From NCBI GenBank assembly GCA_947179485.1, contig OX359249.1, forward strand, positions 43,262,250 through 43,326,249: DNA of 64,000 nt, given 5' to 3'. Numbering within the stretch: position 1 is the first letter of the stretch; every line of letters begins with the position of its first letter. Below, piece by piece: positions 41,163 to 54,810 of this stretch. Origin of the DNA: Allacma fusca (taxonomy: Eukaryota; Arthropoda; Collembola; Symphypleona; Sminthuridae). A program made the translations under genes and the position numbers. Under the pieces are notes generated by a model. That model did not search any database, had not been told where the DNA came from, and saw only the letters and a list, made by a program, of their open reading frames with translations.

Positions 41163-41176
41163 ATATATATATATAT
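41163..41176. repeat. Short (AT)n run
   Basis: Seven alternating AT units in an AT-rich context. Confidence 0.75.
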
Positions 41177-42592
41177 CTGTAGATAGTATATAAATTCAGG
41201 GCAGTTATCCAGTTGGTGCAATTTCTCCTATCACAAAAGAGAACTTCCCATAAAAAATTCCTGCGATTCGGGTTGAATAAGTGAGAAACCGAATGACAAG
41301 ACACCAGCGCTTTGCCATACGGTTACTCCGTACCTTTGTTGTCGTGTTTGTGAAGCAAGGACAATGTTTATTTGATTACAAGTTTGTTGTAGTCGTGGCC
41401 AAAAGTTTCCTTGACAAGACTCGCTAACTTTAGAAAAAGCCGAGACCAAGAAGATGGGAATTTCCAGGAAATTACAATGACGGCATTATCCATCACGAAA
41501 GCATTCACACAATACCCTCAAGTTTGTCTTTCCCTGGAAAGATAGCATTGAGAGAAGTTGACATGCATTCATTGAAAAAAAAAATTCAATCATGTTTTGC
41601 TCTGAAGTAAACTATGGAGACTTGAGTAATTGTCTTGGAAATGTCTTAATTTGCAGGGACATGTATATTTAGGTACTAACGTAATCCATTATCCATGTAT
41701 GTATGTCTGTAGGGCTCTCCGGTGTCTCTGGAATTACGTGGTTCCTCCTGTGGTTCAAATACCATTGGCTTTGAGGAGGATATCGTAAAATATTTCTTGA
41801 GTATACATGAGGTAAGACTTTAATTCTTTGGCCCAGGGAGACTATTAAAGTCTACATGCTCTTCCGTGTACACGTCCACAAAACAGTCGAGCATTTACTA
41901 CCGACTGGAACTGCCTTACATGGTCACAGTGACTAAATGGGAAATCAATAGTAATTATGCCCATCTACATTGCCTCACACATTGAATTGGTGTGGATGCG
42001 TAATTAATATTGTTGTTGAGTCCGGAGAAGCGGAGACGTGGGGAGGGGGGGAACCAAGAATGCCGTCACAGAATGTAAAAATAAACTAGGCTAGAAAAAT
42101 ATTTCAAGTGGACCGTCGGTCCCAATCATCAGGTTATGGATGTCTCCAGGGTCCCACGTCAAGGAAATATGTGGGGTGATGATAAAAACGACGACATATC
42201 AACTTACGACTAGAAACCTGTTCATGGGATTTGGAGACTACATGAAATATTTCATCTCCACATAACCAACAAGTGTAAACACATTAGGTGGGAAATATAT
42301 TTTAATTTTAGAAATACTTCTCTCCTTCCTGGCGGAAGAGAAGTGTGAGGACAGACTCAGTAGGCAAGTTCATGCTTAATCATTTCAATGAGAGTGAACA
42401 TGAAACCTCGTCCACGTGTTCTCTCAAGAAGAAGGGGGAAGTATAGTGTTTAGTGTAGTACGACGATAGAAAATGAAACCATAAATTTATGGGATTTCAT
42501 GTGAGCGTAGTTGACTTTGAAGCAGCGTGTTCGTGCTCTCCGATTCAGAGCAGTCTCAAGTTTTTGTTTTTCTACGATTTTGCGAGAGTCAA

Positions 42593-42606
42593 AGAGAGAG
42601 AGAGAG

Positions 42607-42638
<32 letters not shown>

Positions 42639-42639
42639 G
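42593..42639 (+). repeat. Interrupted (GA)n polypurine tract
   Basis: About 47 purines on one strand: three GA blocks separated by single missing A bases, giving GGA at each junction. It is the longest pure purine tract noted in the window. Polypurine mirror-like tracts of this kind can form triplex (H-DNA), and GAGAG is the core bound by GAGA-type factors in flies. Use in this genome is not shown. Confidence 0.95.
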
Positions 42640-45600
42640 GTAGGATCCCTAAGTCATTAACATGAAGACTTTTTGGGACTCGGCTCTCCAAAGTACACCA
42701 AATCATGGGCTTTCAGCATGATTTAAGCCCACACATAGGTGGGTCTCTACTTTTACTTCAGTGGAGCTATCATGGCTTGCTTGGACTACCTTAACTTGTA
42801 GTATGCATGTAATGTACATTGTCATGTTACTCCTCCATTGTGAACACATGTAAGACTCAGAGATGGTTCGGAGAGGGGTTGAAGACTCAAGGAGAACATA
42901 TTGGAATGCGCACATTTCCACCCTCTGGGTATTAAATGTGGCAGGAATATTTATGTGGAAAAAGCTGTCAGCCAAATGATCAGCTATTGATGTTTTCTTG
43001 TCTGACGAGTCACACTGTTGCTGTGTTGCTAGCAATAGTGACGGCTTGTGTGCCGTTGATTAGTTCCATTTCTCGACATTTTAAGGTCACTCAGAATAAA
43101 TCTTGTCTGATTACTGCCTACATAAATGTGACAGTGAATACAGCTGTACCACAGTATCAGAGCCCCAGCCTACTTATATGCACTGAATGTAAGGCTCCAG
43201 ATAGATATACGTACATACATACGCTGGGAGCCAGCAGTGCTGTAATTTCGTATGACCGTAGTGGGACGCAATGAGCATTAGTACAAATTTCTTACGAACC
43301 AACTTACCTATTCCCAATCATCAAATCTAGGCCTAATGCATAAGTTAAGACCTGTAAGAAAGACATGCGTGTGGGTACACCATTTGTTACTCCTCTTCGG
43401 TTGTATCAATATTATCTACCCTCCCCATATCGTTCATTTAACATTAATCACAGCCTGCTCTACTTTGTTACACACAAAAGCACGGAGTGATGCCAATAAC
43501 TTAAATTGGACTGGAGCTTGAACACCCTTCCCAGCATGGTCTTCGAGGATTTGACAAAAGGTAGTCAAAGACTGAAATCCCATTTAACTAATATAGATTG
43601 CTGGGAGCATTACTTACATTAGGAAGGGCTGATTGTGAATGTGAGCAGAAAGGGGTTGGCATGCCAAAGGATGGAACGAAATTTGATAATTTATAAAGTA
43701 GTTGGTTTTGAGGGAGTGAATGGTTTTTTTTTCTCGGGGAATTGTGAAAATTTCCAAAAATGGTTCCAAATTCAGCCTCAAGATGATCAAAGGTTCCTCG
43801 TTTGTTATTTTTTTTTTGTGGGTGGTCTCCCTCCATATATTTTCCAGTCGAGTGGAACAAGCCATAACGACCGAGAAGACAGCATTAATTCCTAAAGTAT
43901 TCCCTTCCACATGACTACTTACAGGAGCGCATGTATGCATGATTGGAAGTCAGGGCTGCTGGTGTGGTTGTTTTTATTCGTGTTTATGATGGGAGATTTC
44001 TCATGGATTTGATTGCAGTATTTATTAGTTCCTCTCTCCACGAAAGAACTCATGTACGGAGGAGCGGAGTGAGAAATGAAGAGACGGGGACAACTTATTG
44101 AGTGCCAAATCAAAGCTCGTAAGTTTTCTATCGACCGGGAACCGAACCAGAATAAATCCATACATTAGCAGGACGGGGAAGGGACGACGAAGACGACGAG
44201 AGAAATAATGATAGCGGTTGAACACCCGTACACACATACTATGTATCACTCCGTCCCATGAAGATCCTCAGCCGACATACAGACAATAATTCTGTTCTGA
44301 TGGTCACTGCTTATGTAGTATGATTGCTGTGAGGGCGATACGGGAGAGGCTCTATATAAGATGTCTCATAGAGTTGGAGTTGATGTCAGGGTAACGGCGT
44401 AACGGAGCCAGAGCTAACTAATGTTTTATGTGATTTCATACGCTCCTCCATGACTCTTTCGCTCTTTCTCAGTTCAAACATCAAATAGGGTGCAATAACC
44501 CATTAAGCGATTATGAGACTCTAACGATGACTAACACAATAAGTCACTCTTCAGTGCCTTCATCTGATTTTCTTGGATGTCACAAGGGAAAAACAAATTC
44601 CGTTCTCCAGCCCACGATTGGCTCTCCCAGGAGACATTACCAGCTCCTAATCTTAAGTTTGCTTTTCGACCACTATTTGTTTTCTTCTCGCTCTCCCTAT
44701 TTTCTTTCCTTCTCCCTCATCATCATCCCCACATTCTACTTTCCCCCCTTTACTTTAAATATGAACACATTCTAATTTTTCCATCAACCCTCCACGTATC
44801 CCTGTATTTACGAAAACTCCTCCAAACCCCAGCACACGCATAGCTCCCATAGGCCAGAAAGTATTTAGCTCTTACATTTCCCCTACACAATACATACTAT
44901 CAGACAAATATGTATATCTACACATACGAAAAGTATTGCATGTATTTGTACTTGGTAGCCCAAAACAAATAAGAACATGTTCCCGAATTCTACGTCAACG
45001 GAAAGAGCAATTCCACTGCTGTTGTACATTTACCAGTGCCGATAGGACAATCACATACGTTTGAGTGGGAGCTCCAGCGGAACATGAGAAAATATTTTTT
45101 AAATACGGTTACTATTTGGGTATGTTTCCGGAAAACAAGATAAGCAAGTTTTTAAGTTCGACCATTATAATTGTCCAATTTAGCTTGTCCGGAGTTTTAA
45201 TTGCATGTCCTCGGGGATTTAAACCCGTTTTGTGATTACTCAATTTTGCTTCTTAGCAGACGGTGGAGGTTTGGAAAGTCGGTGGGGTATATTGGTGTAA
45301 GAGATAGATATGCAAACATATGTTTTGCGTAGTTTCGGATGAATTCCTCCGTGTTTTATAATTACGAAACAAATTCGATTCAATTTCAGAGTTGGAGGAG
45401 TACGTACCAAAATCCTATTAACAATAGGAACGGAGTACGACTGTCACATGAATAATTAGGTTGAGCGCGGCTGAGAGAAGATGGAGAGCAAGCAAGCGTT
45501 GATTATGAGTAGAGTTAAATTGAGAAAAATACAATACAACACACTTCCCGGAGTTTCTCTGCAGTCAATTTATTAGCGCCAGGACATTTTCAAATAAGAG

Positions 45601-48600
45601 TACAGTGTGTGTTTGTGTGTGTGTGTGCGTGGGTATTGTAACATGCACACAAGTAAAGTATACCCCTGGAATAGTTACTCAGGAGTATCCTGCTGCAAGT
45701 TATTACCCAAGACAGCACCACCCTCACAATGTGTTGTACTCACTCAGTATTAGACACTGCATTAAGTTAATACTCTGTAGTCGAATTCATAAGGCACTGA
45801 CTCCATGCGGTTATAAGTGTTGGTTCTAACAAGGTCCAAATATGTCCAACACAATACGGCCCCAAAGGCTACGCATGACATTCTGTTAAGTATGAATACC
45901 TCAAATTATTGTAATTCGTGTGCATGTAATAGGCAGCCATCGGTGACACGCATGGATTAAATTATAGGTTTCCAGTCCACCTTGACTAGATTTAAAGTCA
46001 ACAGACTAGAATTGTGTGAACATGGAATATACACTCTATGTGTGGAAAGTTATGAGCGAGTGTGCACCAGTTGCCAGCTTTCATGTCATTTCAAACATAC
46101 TCCCCTCTTTCAGCTTTCCAGGGACGAGCATCTCTCTATCCCCAAAAACTTTTGACCATTCTAAATTTAAAAAGAAAAAAGAATCTATGTATAGATATAG
46201 ATACACTGAAACACATGAGGTGTAGACATATGCATATAATTATGTTGTATGTATGTACCGTTGTACAAGAGGACAACACCAGAAATCCACCCCGCTTGTC
46301 AATGACAAGAGGAGGGAAGGGATCATTCGGATTTATGGTAAAACAGAGGATCCGGATGACAAGATGACGGGCTAAATGAAGACTAATTTAAAAGTGCAGG
46401 TGGCACCATTCACAATGAAAGAAACGGCACGACTTTTCCACAGCTCTTCGTGTGCTGCATTTCCCTAAGTACACGGGTTTAAATTTAAAGTCAACAACAC
46501 AAGCTGTTGTGCTGGTGCCGGTCTCGACCCTTCTCAAATTGTGCTCAGCAAATGTAATATTTACGGATCGCAACCATTAGTCCTATTGGGACGTAATTTC
46601 TCCTCTTCCACCCGCTTGATTTAAAAATTTCCCTAAAAGTTCAGCCGTCAATCAAGTGGAATTGAACACACGCGGTGAAAGGGGTGAGATACGAATCATG
46701 CCTACTGTCTACTCCAAATAAATTTAATACAAACACGTGGGTGGATCCCTGATAATTAAGTCAGGGTGATAAAATTATCTCCAGCCTAATGTATACGTGC
46801 TCCGTTCTCCTCTCTTTGACTAAATATAATTTTGTACGTATGTACATGCCTGAAGGATTCCATTCAGAATGGTATTTGATGTACATTACATACCTATCTG
46901 CTCCGAAACAACCAGTCAATAAAAACTTTCCGAGGCTTAAGCCCAATGAAGGATTGTTACATTGGAAAATATGTTAATCTCTCGCTGGAAGTTGTGCCGT
47001 GGTTCCTCTGACGCGGACTGTAAAGGAAAGTTGTATAGGAAAAATGTTTTCTGGAAGAAAGAGAAAAGGGAGTGTTTATCTCCAGATACTTATGTATTTA
47101 TGTATATGTGCATATGTGTACTTGGGTAGACAAATATTACTTAAGGAAAGGGGATAATGTATTTTTGACGTATTCAAATAAGCATAGTGGTTGCTGCTCC
47201 ATTCAATGACTCCACATGCCTTCTCCGTTATAGGTAGCTTTTATCCATAAGATTCTAACCGCAGCGTCGGAGCTGGACACGTAGGGATCCATGAAGGGAA
47301 AAAGAAAAAGAGCTGTGACTTATTCATTGACGGAAGGTGCAATTGAAATGATTATTTTCACTGTCAGTTTTCTAACGGGAAAAGGAGTAAAATCATTCGA
47401 CTTGAGGACAACGGACGGAGGATATTGTTCCTTTGAAGTAAATATGTTTGAGGAAATATTGTCGGCGGGTAAAAGTTATTGTCCAGTTGGTTTTGCCTGG
47501 ATGGAGGCAAATTACGGGTGTCAGATTTGTAGTGTGTACAAGTGCCAAAGAAAGAGGAGAAGACCAGGGATGATGCCCATAAACCAAACAAGAAAATGAC
47601 CTTTCTCCTTGGAAGTGACACTAGGAAGTGACTGAGATTGGAAATTTGAGCCGGCGTTAATGTAAACAGTGGGAGGGACGCATACACACGATTTAAAATG
47701 AAGAAAATGGTGTCACATCGTTTGTTCAAAATGCATGTAAAAACGAGCATAAGAGAAGGAAATCGGGAGTGAATCGATAGGAAGCTCTCTCTCTAGTAAT
47801 ACACATAGGTTTCTCAAAATGTCAGAGTGATGTTTGAGTGAAATGGGCACAACTTCTTCCGGAGCTGGAGAGAGCTGAGTGCTGTTCCGACAGATAGGAT
47901 ACAAGTGTATGACAGGATGAAAAATGTCCAGTGATCTCGACCAAAGACAAGGAACCTATATAGAATAACTGTAGACATCCATGAGCAACACATACACTTC
48001 CACAGCTCAGATCCCTCTACATTGTTCCTTCATCTCCGTCTCCTTTCTCACTGTTTCCCATTCCCTCCAATCCTTTATATTACATTATAACCCAACTATC
48101 CAGAAAATCCCCCTTTTGCAGACTTGCACACAACAAAGTTTGCCAACATAAACCATCATGATCCACTTTCTGCATAGAAGCTGATACTCTCAACTTTTTC
48201 TTATTATCAAATTACTAAAATATAATGATGGAGTGCGGCATCACATTTTCTGCCTATGTAGTATTTGCCCTGGAAATGTTACAAAACTTTAATAGCACCA
48301 TCACAACTTCAAATATAATCGGCTAATTCAAAATGCTCATGCCCATATGTTTCTTCAAGTACTCCTCATATGGGAGTCCACCCCAAGCCATTTCCCCATG
48401 TACCTATACATCTGTATCTAATTATATGTCTGCATATCTTATGTATACTCCAGAATCTAGTTTTTTTTTTCATATGGAAATATCTCAGCATTATCCCAAA
48501 GTAGCTAGTACGGAGTGAATTGGGCATATCCTCACAAAACATATGTAGCTCCACTCCCAGGCTACACCTACACACTGTGAGGAAACTTACGTAAACTTGT

Positions 48601-49199
48601 GTACCAACATCCTTATATCTGTATCATGTGTTCATCCCTTGTATACTTGACAGGAAACTTTTCCTGTCCACCATAACGGAAAAGGCTACAATCAGCAAAT
48701 AGGAAACTACCATTGTTTCCCTTACTTGTTGTCACATTTGACTCAACAAAAACTCCAGTGCAGACATTCCGCCTTCCCTTTTTTGCTTAAATCTCTTTTA
48801 GTATCATTTTAGCCCTCCGAACTCCTACAGAATTGGAACAAAACAGGAAACGTCTAGTTTCTCAAACAACCCATTTAGTATGGTGAATTCTACGAGATAA
48901 ATGATTTGACTACAGAGTTTTTTTTCTTCTCCCTGATGTGCTAAGCGGTTGGTTTTTCATCATTTCATTTTTTTTCCCCTAGTTTTTTTTTCTCACTGAG
49001 GAAAGGGAACTCCTATGCAGGGAAGACTGGTTGGAAAAATAAAAAATCAACAATTAATTATGGACAGGAAAAAATGACAAGTTTCTATCCCGCGATGGTT
49101 GTCATTTAAAAGAACACCTGGGACCTACGTAGAACTTGTGAGGAACGATAATCGAGGTTTTACAGCACAAGTGCGATTTGGAAACGGTTCGACTAGCAC
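42640..49199. other. Gene-free AT-rich stretch
   Basis: No supportable gene. It contains a T10 run at 43808-43817, an imperfect (GT)n tract at 45605-45630 and a T10 run at 48461-48470. A 128-codon minus-strand frame (47364-47750) starts at ATG, overlaps a roughly 100-codon frame on the other strand and matches no family I know. TATATAAG at about 44352 is TATA-box-like but has no Inr at the usual spacing and no gene after it. Confidence 0.65.
45605..45630 (+). repeat. Imperfect (GT)n microsatellite
   Basis: GT units with a TTT-type interruption near the start and a GC interruption near the end. Confidence 0.92.
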
Positions 49200-49216
49200 G
49201 AGAGAGAGAGAGAGAG
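49200..49216 (+). repeat. (GA)n microsatellite
   Basis: Eight GA units, ending at a SacI-type GAGCTC word. Confidence 0.9.
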
Positions 49217-52200
49217 CTCATATGTAAATAAGGACGGTCTGGCGGAAGCCCCAAAATGCAGTCGAAATTCTACGCATTTTTCTACCTTGCTCATCATCAA
49301 TCTAGCGGAAAAGGAGGAATGACGGGAAGCTGGAGTAGACACAGTCCTGTGGTTGACGGCTTGGATGGCTCAGGGAGAGAGGAGTGTGCTTTCGTGTGAC
49401 TGTGACTCACAATAAGGAAAGTAAATATGATTAAATAGTTATTCTTTTACCGCCATGCCTGGGCAGTGAGAAGCACTGGAAAGGCTCTTGAACTAATATA
49501 CAAGGGACTTATCAAGAGGTACATGGGATTCCAGTTACTTCAATGTAATGGACAATGTTGTGGTAATCTGAAGCCACACTTGAGTCCATGAGGTTCCCCT
49601 ACCCGGCCGGTTGGTGAAGGTTAAAAATGCTGTTGGGACTTTGATAGATAGAATACCACACTCCTATAACTATCATTAGAGGATGATGTTTCCCTTTTCC
49701 AGCCACAGCAGCAGGTTTCAATAGATTGAATTACATCTCGTTTCGTCATCTATCATTTAATTATTTATCTTTTACGAATGCCATGTCATTTCCAAGGAAA
49801 CCTGTTCCATGATGACACCCACAGATCGTCCTACCAAACCGTGCATGTCTCCACGTGTGTACAATTTTTCCGCTTTGATTTCCCTCCAACAGCACGTTCG
49901 TCTAAGTTTGTTTACATAAAAGATAAATAATTATCATGACGATCGACTTGCGTGTCGGTATACTTCTAAGAAACTAGTCGCAGGAGAAGCGTCCAGAAAA
50001 TATTCCGTCCTCTTCTGAAATCCTCCCTACATTTTATCGTGTAACGCAGTTAGATAAATTCCCAACATATTTTCCATATTGTTACACGTTGAGACGTCCC
50101 AACCCCTGCCCATAGCACACGGGATTTGAAGTAATGGTGATTGTAGCGGATACATTCTGACACAGTAATGTCGTTATGCGTACAGTGTATTACATATAAT
50201 TAGATTGTAAAACCTTATTAGCTATAGCAATTTGTTCAGTCGTAAGTTAAGGTTATGTAACTACCTCAGGAATACCATTCTTATAGCTTCCAGTGATTAC
50301 CGCTCATAACAAAGGGATGACAAGCTATAGTGCAAGCTGGGAGATAAAGTGATGCGTTGTATGTGCACCAGTGATCAAGCTCTCTTGAAGTATCCCAACT
50401 TTTCCTATCACTTTCTGTTTGTAGAAGGAAGGATGAGGGAAGTTGAAGGTACGGGAAATTTCTGTCTTTTGGCATTTGACCACGTTGAGTTACACGGAGA
50501 TGCATACCCATGTGCCTACTTCCTGGTGCAAGGCCGTACATATGTATAGGTAATATATGTATGTATGTAATTATCTATATGCAAGCAAGTGCAAACATCT
50601 ATCCTTATATGGTGCTAATGTACCGACTTCACTTGCTTCATCACCGTCGCTATTTCTAGGAGGAAGTTCCTTCCAGATAGTGCATATATGTACATATGTA
50701 TGCACCTAAGGCTATGGGCAGACTACCTTGGAAGTGCTGCCGGTTGTTCCATTTTCTCAAAATCTAATTGGGCGTGGCGTCACGTTACTTAGCTATCCTT
50801 CATTTTCAGTTCTATGCCATTAATTATTAACTTAAGGGTGTCAATTAAGCACGTTGTTTTCGGTCAGCTTCAGAGCTCTGGCATTATTCTCCTGTGCCAT
50901 CCGGAGCCCCAGAGGTTCCCGACCAATCTCCAATACCTGTCGCATTTAATGCTGTCCAATATTTTCCCCAAAGATCTGATTTTTATATCCAGTGTACTCC
51001 CAGACTGCTTCATGTCTTATACATTACAACCCCGTATCCATACATGAGAAGACAGCTTGTGATGTTACATAGTGACATTAGTCTCTGCTTCAAATCACTT
51101 CCGTCATGTAACTTTCTTGAAGCATAGGAATAATTACTAAAGTGTCGTGTGAGATGTCGTGTATAAAGTGTCCGGTGGCATTTTCTCCTTTAATTTAATT
51201 TAAGCCTAAACAGCTACCAGCAAGGGACAGGGGTACGTGCATAAATAACATTGCATGCTCAAAATTTGAAGTTCATCGACTTCATGTTGTAAATTTGTTC
51301 ATGTGCAAGTTTGGCTAAATGTGTATGAACATGATTTTGTTGGGTCTGCATGGATATGATATATCTATCTATATAATAATTGAACGAACATTGTATGTAC
51401 AGTTGCAAATTTGAAAATGCAGGAATATATTTCGATTTTATGGGAGATTCCGTTAAGCTCAGTCTGACGGGTGACTATGCACATGCTGAATTTATTGAAC
51501 CAGAGAAAGATTAGAACATCTCATAACAGTTTGATATTTATCGATGGATTACAAATATGGAGGGGATGTTGGGGTGGGTGCTGGGCGCTCAGCAAGCGAA
51601 CATTGCAGTCATATTTTGTCATGCATTTAAAGTATCAATGCCTCATCTATTCATCTTTAGAGTATCTTCCAGCTGTCCATGGCCTGACTGAACAAGTGTT
51701 TTTGCTGAGAGAACTTCTTACCCTTACTAACGTGCTTGTATCAATATCCAGCAACTTACCCACCCACAACCAAAACCAACACACATGGTGTCATGAAGTA
51801 ATCAATACTTGGGGTTGTCTGCTCTTTGTAATAGAAAAGGGTCTTTGAATTTTTTGAGTCATTTTTTTAACAAGTTTAGAGTGTAATGGGATAACAAGGA
51901 CATCGTCAAAATTTGTAAACTTAGCGGAAAGTTCATGAGAGAGTGTGAAAGGGCGATTGGTAAGAACCAACTCTGGGTATATGGGATGCTAATGACATTG
52001 AAAATGGATCTGAAAAGCAACCAATGATAACAGAAATGCTGATTAACACAAAGCTCTGGTTTCTACTTTCCAGAACTAAAAATCTCTGGTACTTTCCAGT
52101 CATCCCAAACCCCTTGGAGAAGTGACTCCATCACTAGATGAAAGGCTCATTTTACATAAATAACAGAATCTCCATTTCTTTCGAGCATGAGTCCCACTAA

Positions 52201-54735
52201 TTTGCATGGTTGTTACTCTCAGTAGGCTCTCATTAGTAAATATATTAGTTTCAAGATAACCCAAATGAGATATTTTAGAACGGGCTTATTTCTATGAGTC
52301 AGTGAAATTTAAGTAATGAATTTTCTCAAAGTTATTGCTCCTTCCGTGGAGATACTGCAGCTCCAGAAAAACAAGAAATTCAGGTTACTCAAGCAAGGTC
52401 TTTTACAACTTGTAGCATTGTATGGGCCCATGTTCCTCATGTATTATCTCCACTGATGAAAGTTAAGTGAGAGTAGGGAAAGGAATTTTGAAGGGAGGCG
52501 AGCAGGGACATTTTGTATGGTTTACGGAGACAATGTTCCATAAAATATGAAGATGGGTTATAATATGCAAATGAGGATAGATAACAAGTCCTTGTCGTTG
52601 GGGTCTCATTTGATCACCTTAGGGATGCCGGCATTGCCCGCAACGTGTAAGTAATACGCTAAAACACAGGGCCATTAGTGGGCTCATTCAAGCAGGACTT
52701 TCGTCCACGCTTGATTATTACGGGCTTCTTCCTATTTCGGGTTTCTTATTAACATCCATCAGGGTAGTGTACCCAGTGACTTTCTCTTATTCGTATTCTT
52801 TCCTCATGTTACTCTGAATATCCTGTCTAGACTCGATTAAATTGTCCTCTCAAAATTTCAAACGTCAGCTTTGCCCAACACGATGTTTCAAAAGCACTTG
52901 AGCTGTATTTACAAAATAAACTGAAGTCTAATTGCCAGTTCAGGCCTTAGAAAAAAGACTAAAATTACTAGAATATTGTGATACAAAGTGTACATGCTTT
53001 AATAAAGTGCTAAATTTACTGATAAAGAATACAGTAAGGCATTAAGGTGACAGTAAATAAATAATTGGAGAGATTTTGCATACAAATTAATTATTTCCTA
53101 ATTTATCCGTCTAATACTGAAAACCTAGTACGATTTTTAAAGCAAGAAGTAAAACAATTCGGAGGACAAATTACAGATACTTTTGAACAACTCTCCCGCT
53201 TCTCATCCATTAAGCCACAGAGTGACTTATGAATTAAAATACGTGCCGAAAGAAAGGTAATAACTCCGTTATCAGGCTGTAAAGTTGGTTAAATTATGTG
53301 CAAATATTCTATTACAATTGATACATTATATGAAAATGTTGTTACCTATTTATTAAATTGTACCCTCGTAAATTTGACGTTCCGCTTGAAATATGCAGCT
53401 GAATAAGAAACAGCCTGGACCATAATACAGTTATAACAACAGAAATTGAAACTCTTCTAATCTAATCCAAAACTCCGAAGTTGTCAACAAACAAAACTAG
53501 TGAATGAATAGATATCCCACGTCATATTATGTTCACATATGTGTAACTATTCTCTCCTTCAGTCTTGCCACAATAAAGCACCGGACTACTGACTGATTCT
53601 TGAGCACTCACTAATCTCCTTGCACTTAATGTCTTTGAACAGTTCAAATTAATCGCATAGTTTCATATTTCAAAGTCTACTTTCTGCCGGCTTAAATGAC
53701 ACTTAAAGAGATTCGTGGAGTATGTCGGAAGGGAAATTGATTTAAGTGGAGAACTCACACTCAGCACTGCTAAATTGTGTGAGTGAGACTCCTTGACTTC
53801 CTTGGTTTTCCTACATAAAGATGAAAATAAAACTTGATATTTGAGTCTACGAAAAGTCAAGTGAATGACGGGATTCTATTTCGTGGCTTCTCCTCCACAC
53901 AGTTAGCTACGCATGTAGGTATAGAGAGATACATTAGGCTTACTCAGACCTTAAACTACCATAAAATACACCCAAGTACAGTCTGTATTTTGTTTTCGTG
54001 CCTCCATCACTGGAAGGCTTTTACTCTAAACTATTATGTGTAACGTTACCCCTACCATGCTCGCAACCGATACACAATATAAACGCTAATAGTAAAAAGG
54101 GAATTAGGACTGGCAACATTAATACACCAATGTACTTAGAAAGCATCGTGTGTAGCAATATAAAGCTAGTTATTTGAAAGCATTTCCTTTACACAAACAC
54201 CCTACATTTCATCTGAGGGCTGCCAGTTAAGTTTTAAAAGTATTAATACGTATATACATATGTAGATAGATACGTATATGTATGCCCTCACAATTATATA
54301 ACCTGCCTTTGTAGCGAATAACGACGCTAACATAGGAAATACACATCCACTCACAGCTAGCTTAAGGTTCTGAAGCATCTCGGGAATGCTGAGCAGTATA
54401 CCGACTCGTGTGTTTATATAATCGAATATGACACGAGTGTCTCTACCGTGGTATTTAAACCCTGCGTATGCTGTCTCTATATAAGAGCTTTGGACTAGAT
54501 CATTAAATACATGGTCTCGTCTTGGCGTAAATCAAACGTGACATCGCATGCTGATCTGATAAAATAAATTGGTGTTACCGAAGCCATTTCGTAATACACG
54601 CTTCAATGAGTGTTATTGCAAATGAATTAGCACCAAATAAATGGAAATAACGATGTCTTCATACGCAATCAATAGTGCATATGTGAGGGAATTTGGCAGC
54701 CGACAAGTTTAGCCTGGAAGGACCTCTCCTTTCCT

Positions 54736-54801
54736 GAGTTCCTAGCCAATGGAAATGCTACCATGCAAATGGTAGTCGTGGGTTCAATTCCCCAGTGCAT
54801 A
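54736..54801 (+). pseudogene. tRNA-like sequence (degenerate tRNA or SINE head)
   Basis: A B-box-like word GGTTCAATTCC lies at 54781-54791, identical to the T-loop region of many tRNAs. An A-box-like word TAGCCAATGG lies about 38 bases upstream, at 54743-54752. Between them CTACCA and TGGTAG form a six-pair stem around a six-base loop TGCAAA, at the place of the anticodon arm; a true anticodon loop has seven bases. The T stem has only three good pairs and the acceptor ends do not pair, so this would not fold as a working tRNA. It could be a decayed tRNA gene, the head of a tRNA-derived SINE, or coincidence. An alternating AT run follows it directly. Confidence 0.3.
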
Positions 54802-54810
54802 TATATATAA
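54799..54810. repeat. Short AT-alternating run
   Basis: An alternating AT run beside the tRNA-like sequence, continuing as AT-rich DNA to about 54817. Confidence 0.6.

Larger units (their letters stand above)
35365..42592. other. Gene-free AT-rich stretch
   Basis: No supportable gene. It holds the candidate retroposed element at 35673-35970, an (AC)n tract at 40301-40328, an AT run at 41163-41176, an A10 run at 41575-41584 and a G-rich pair of runs (four and seven guanines) at 42040-42051. Open frames are below about 100 codons and unassigned. Confidence 0.65.

Noticed and set aside
41750-41768. GGTTCAAATACC, B-box-like
   Set aside because: It forms only a four-pair hairpin and has no A box at the right distance.
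43755-43790. Homeobox-like fragment KWFQ in a plus-strand frame
   Set aside because: Only four residues agree with helix 3 of a homeodomain. The following NRR motif and the rest of the domain are absent.
44345-44400. TATATAAG TATA-box-like word
   Set aside because: There is no initiator at about 30 bp and no gene downstream. Such words are common at this base composition. The same applies to CTATATAAGAG near 54478 and TATAAATAGG at 28481.
47364-47750. 128-codon minus-strand frame
   Set aside because: It overlaps an open frame on the other strand, has a pyrimidine-biased composition and matches no known domain.
51471-51848. 125-codon plus-strand frame
   Set aside because: It starts with GTG (the first ATG is at 51477) and matches no family. 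A frame of this length is compatible with chance.
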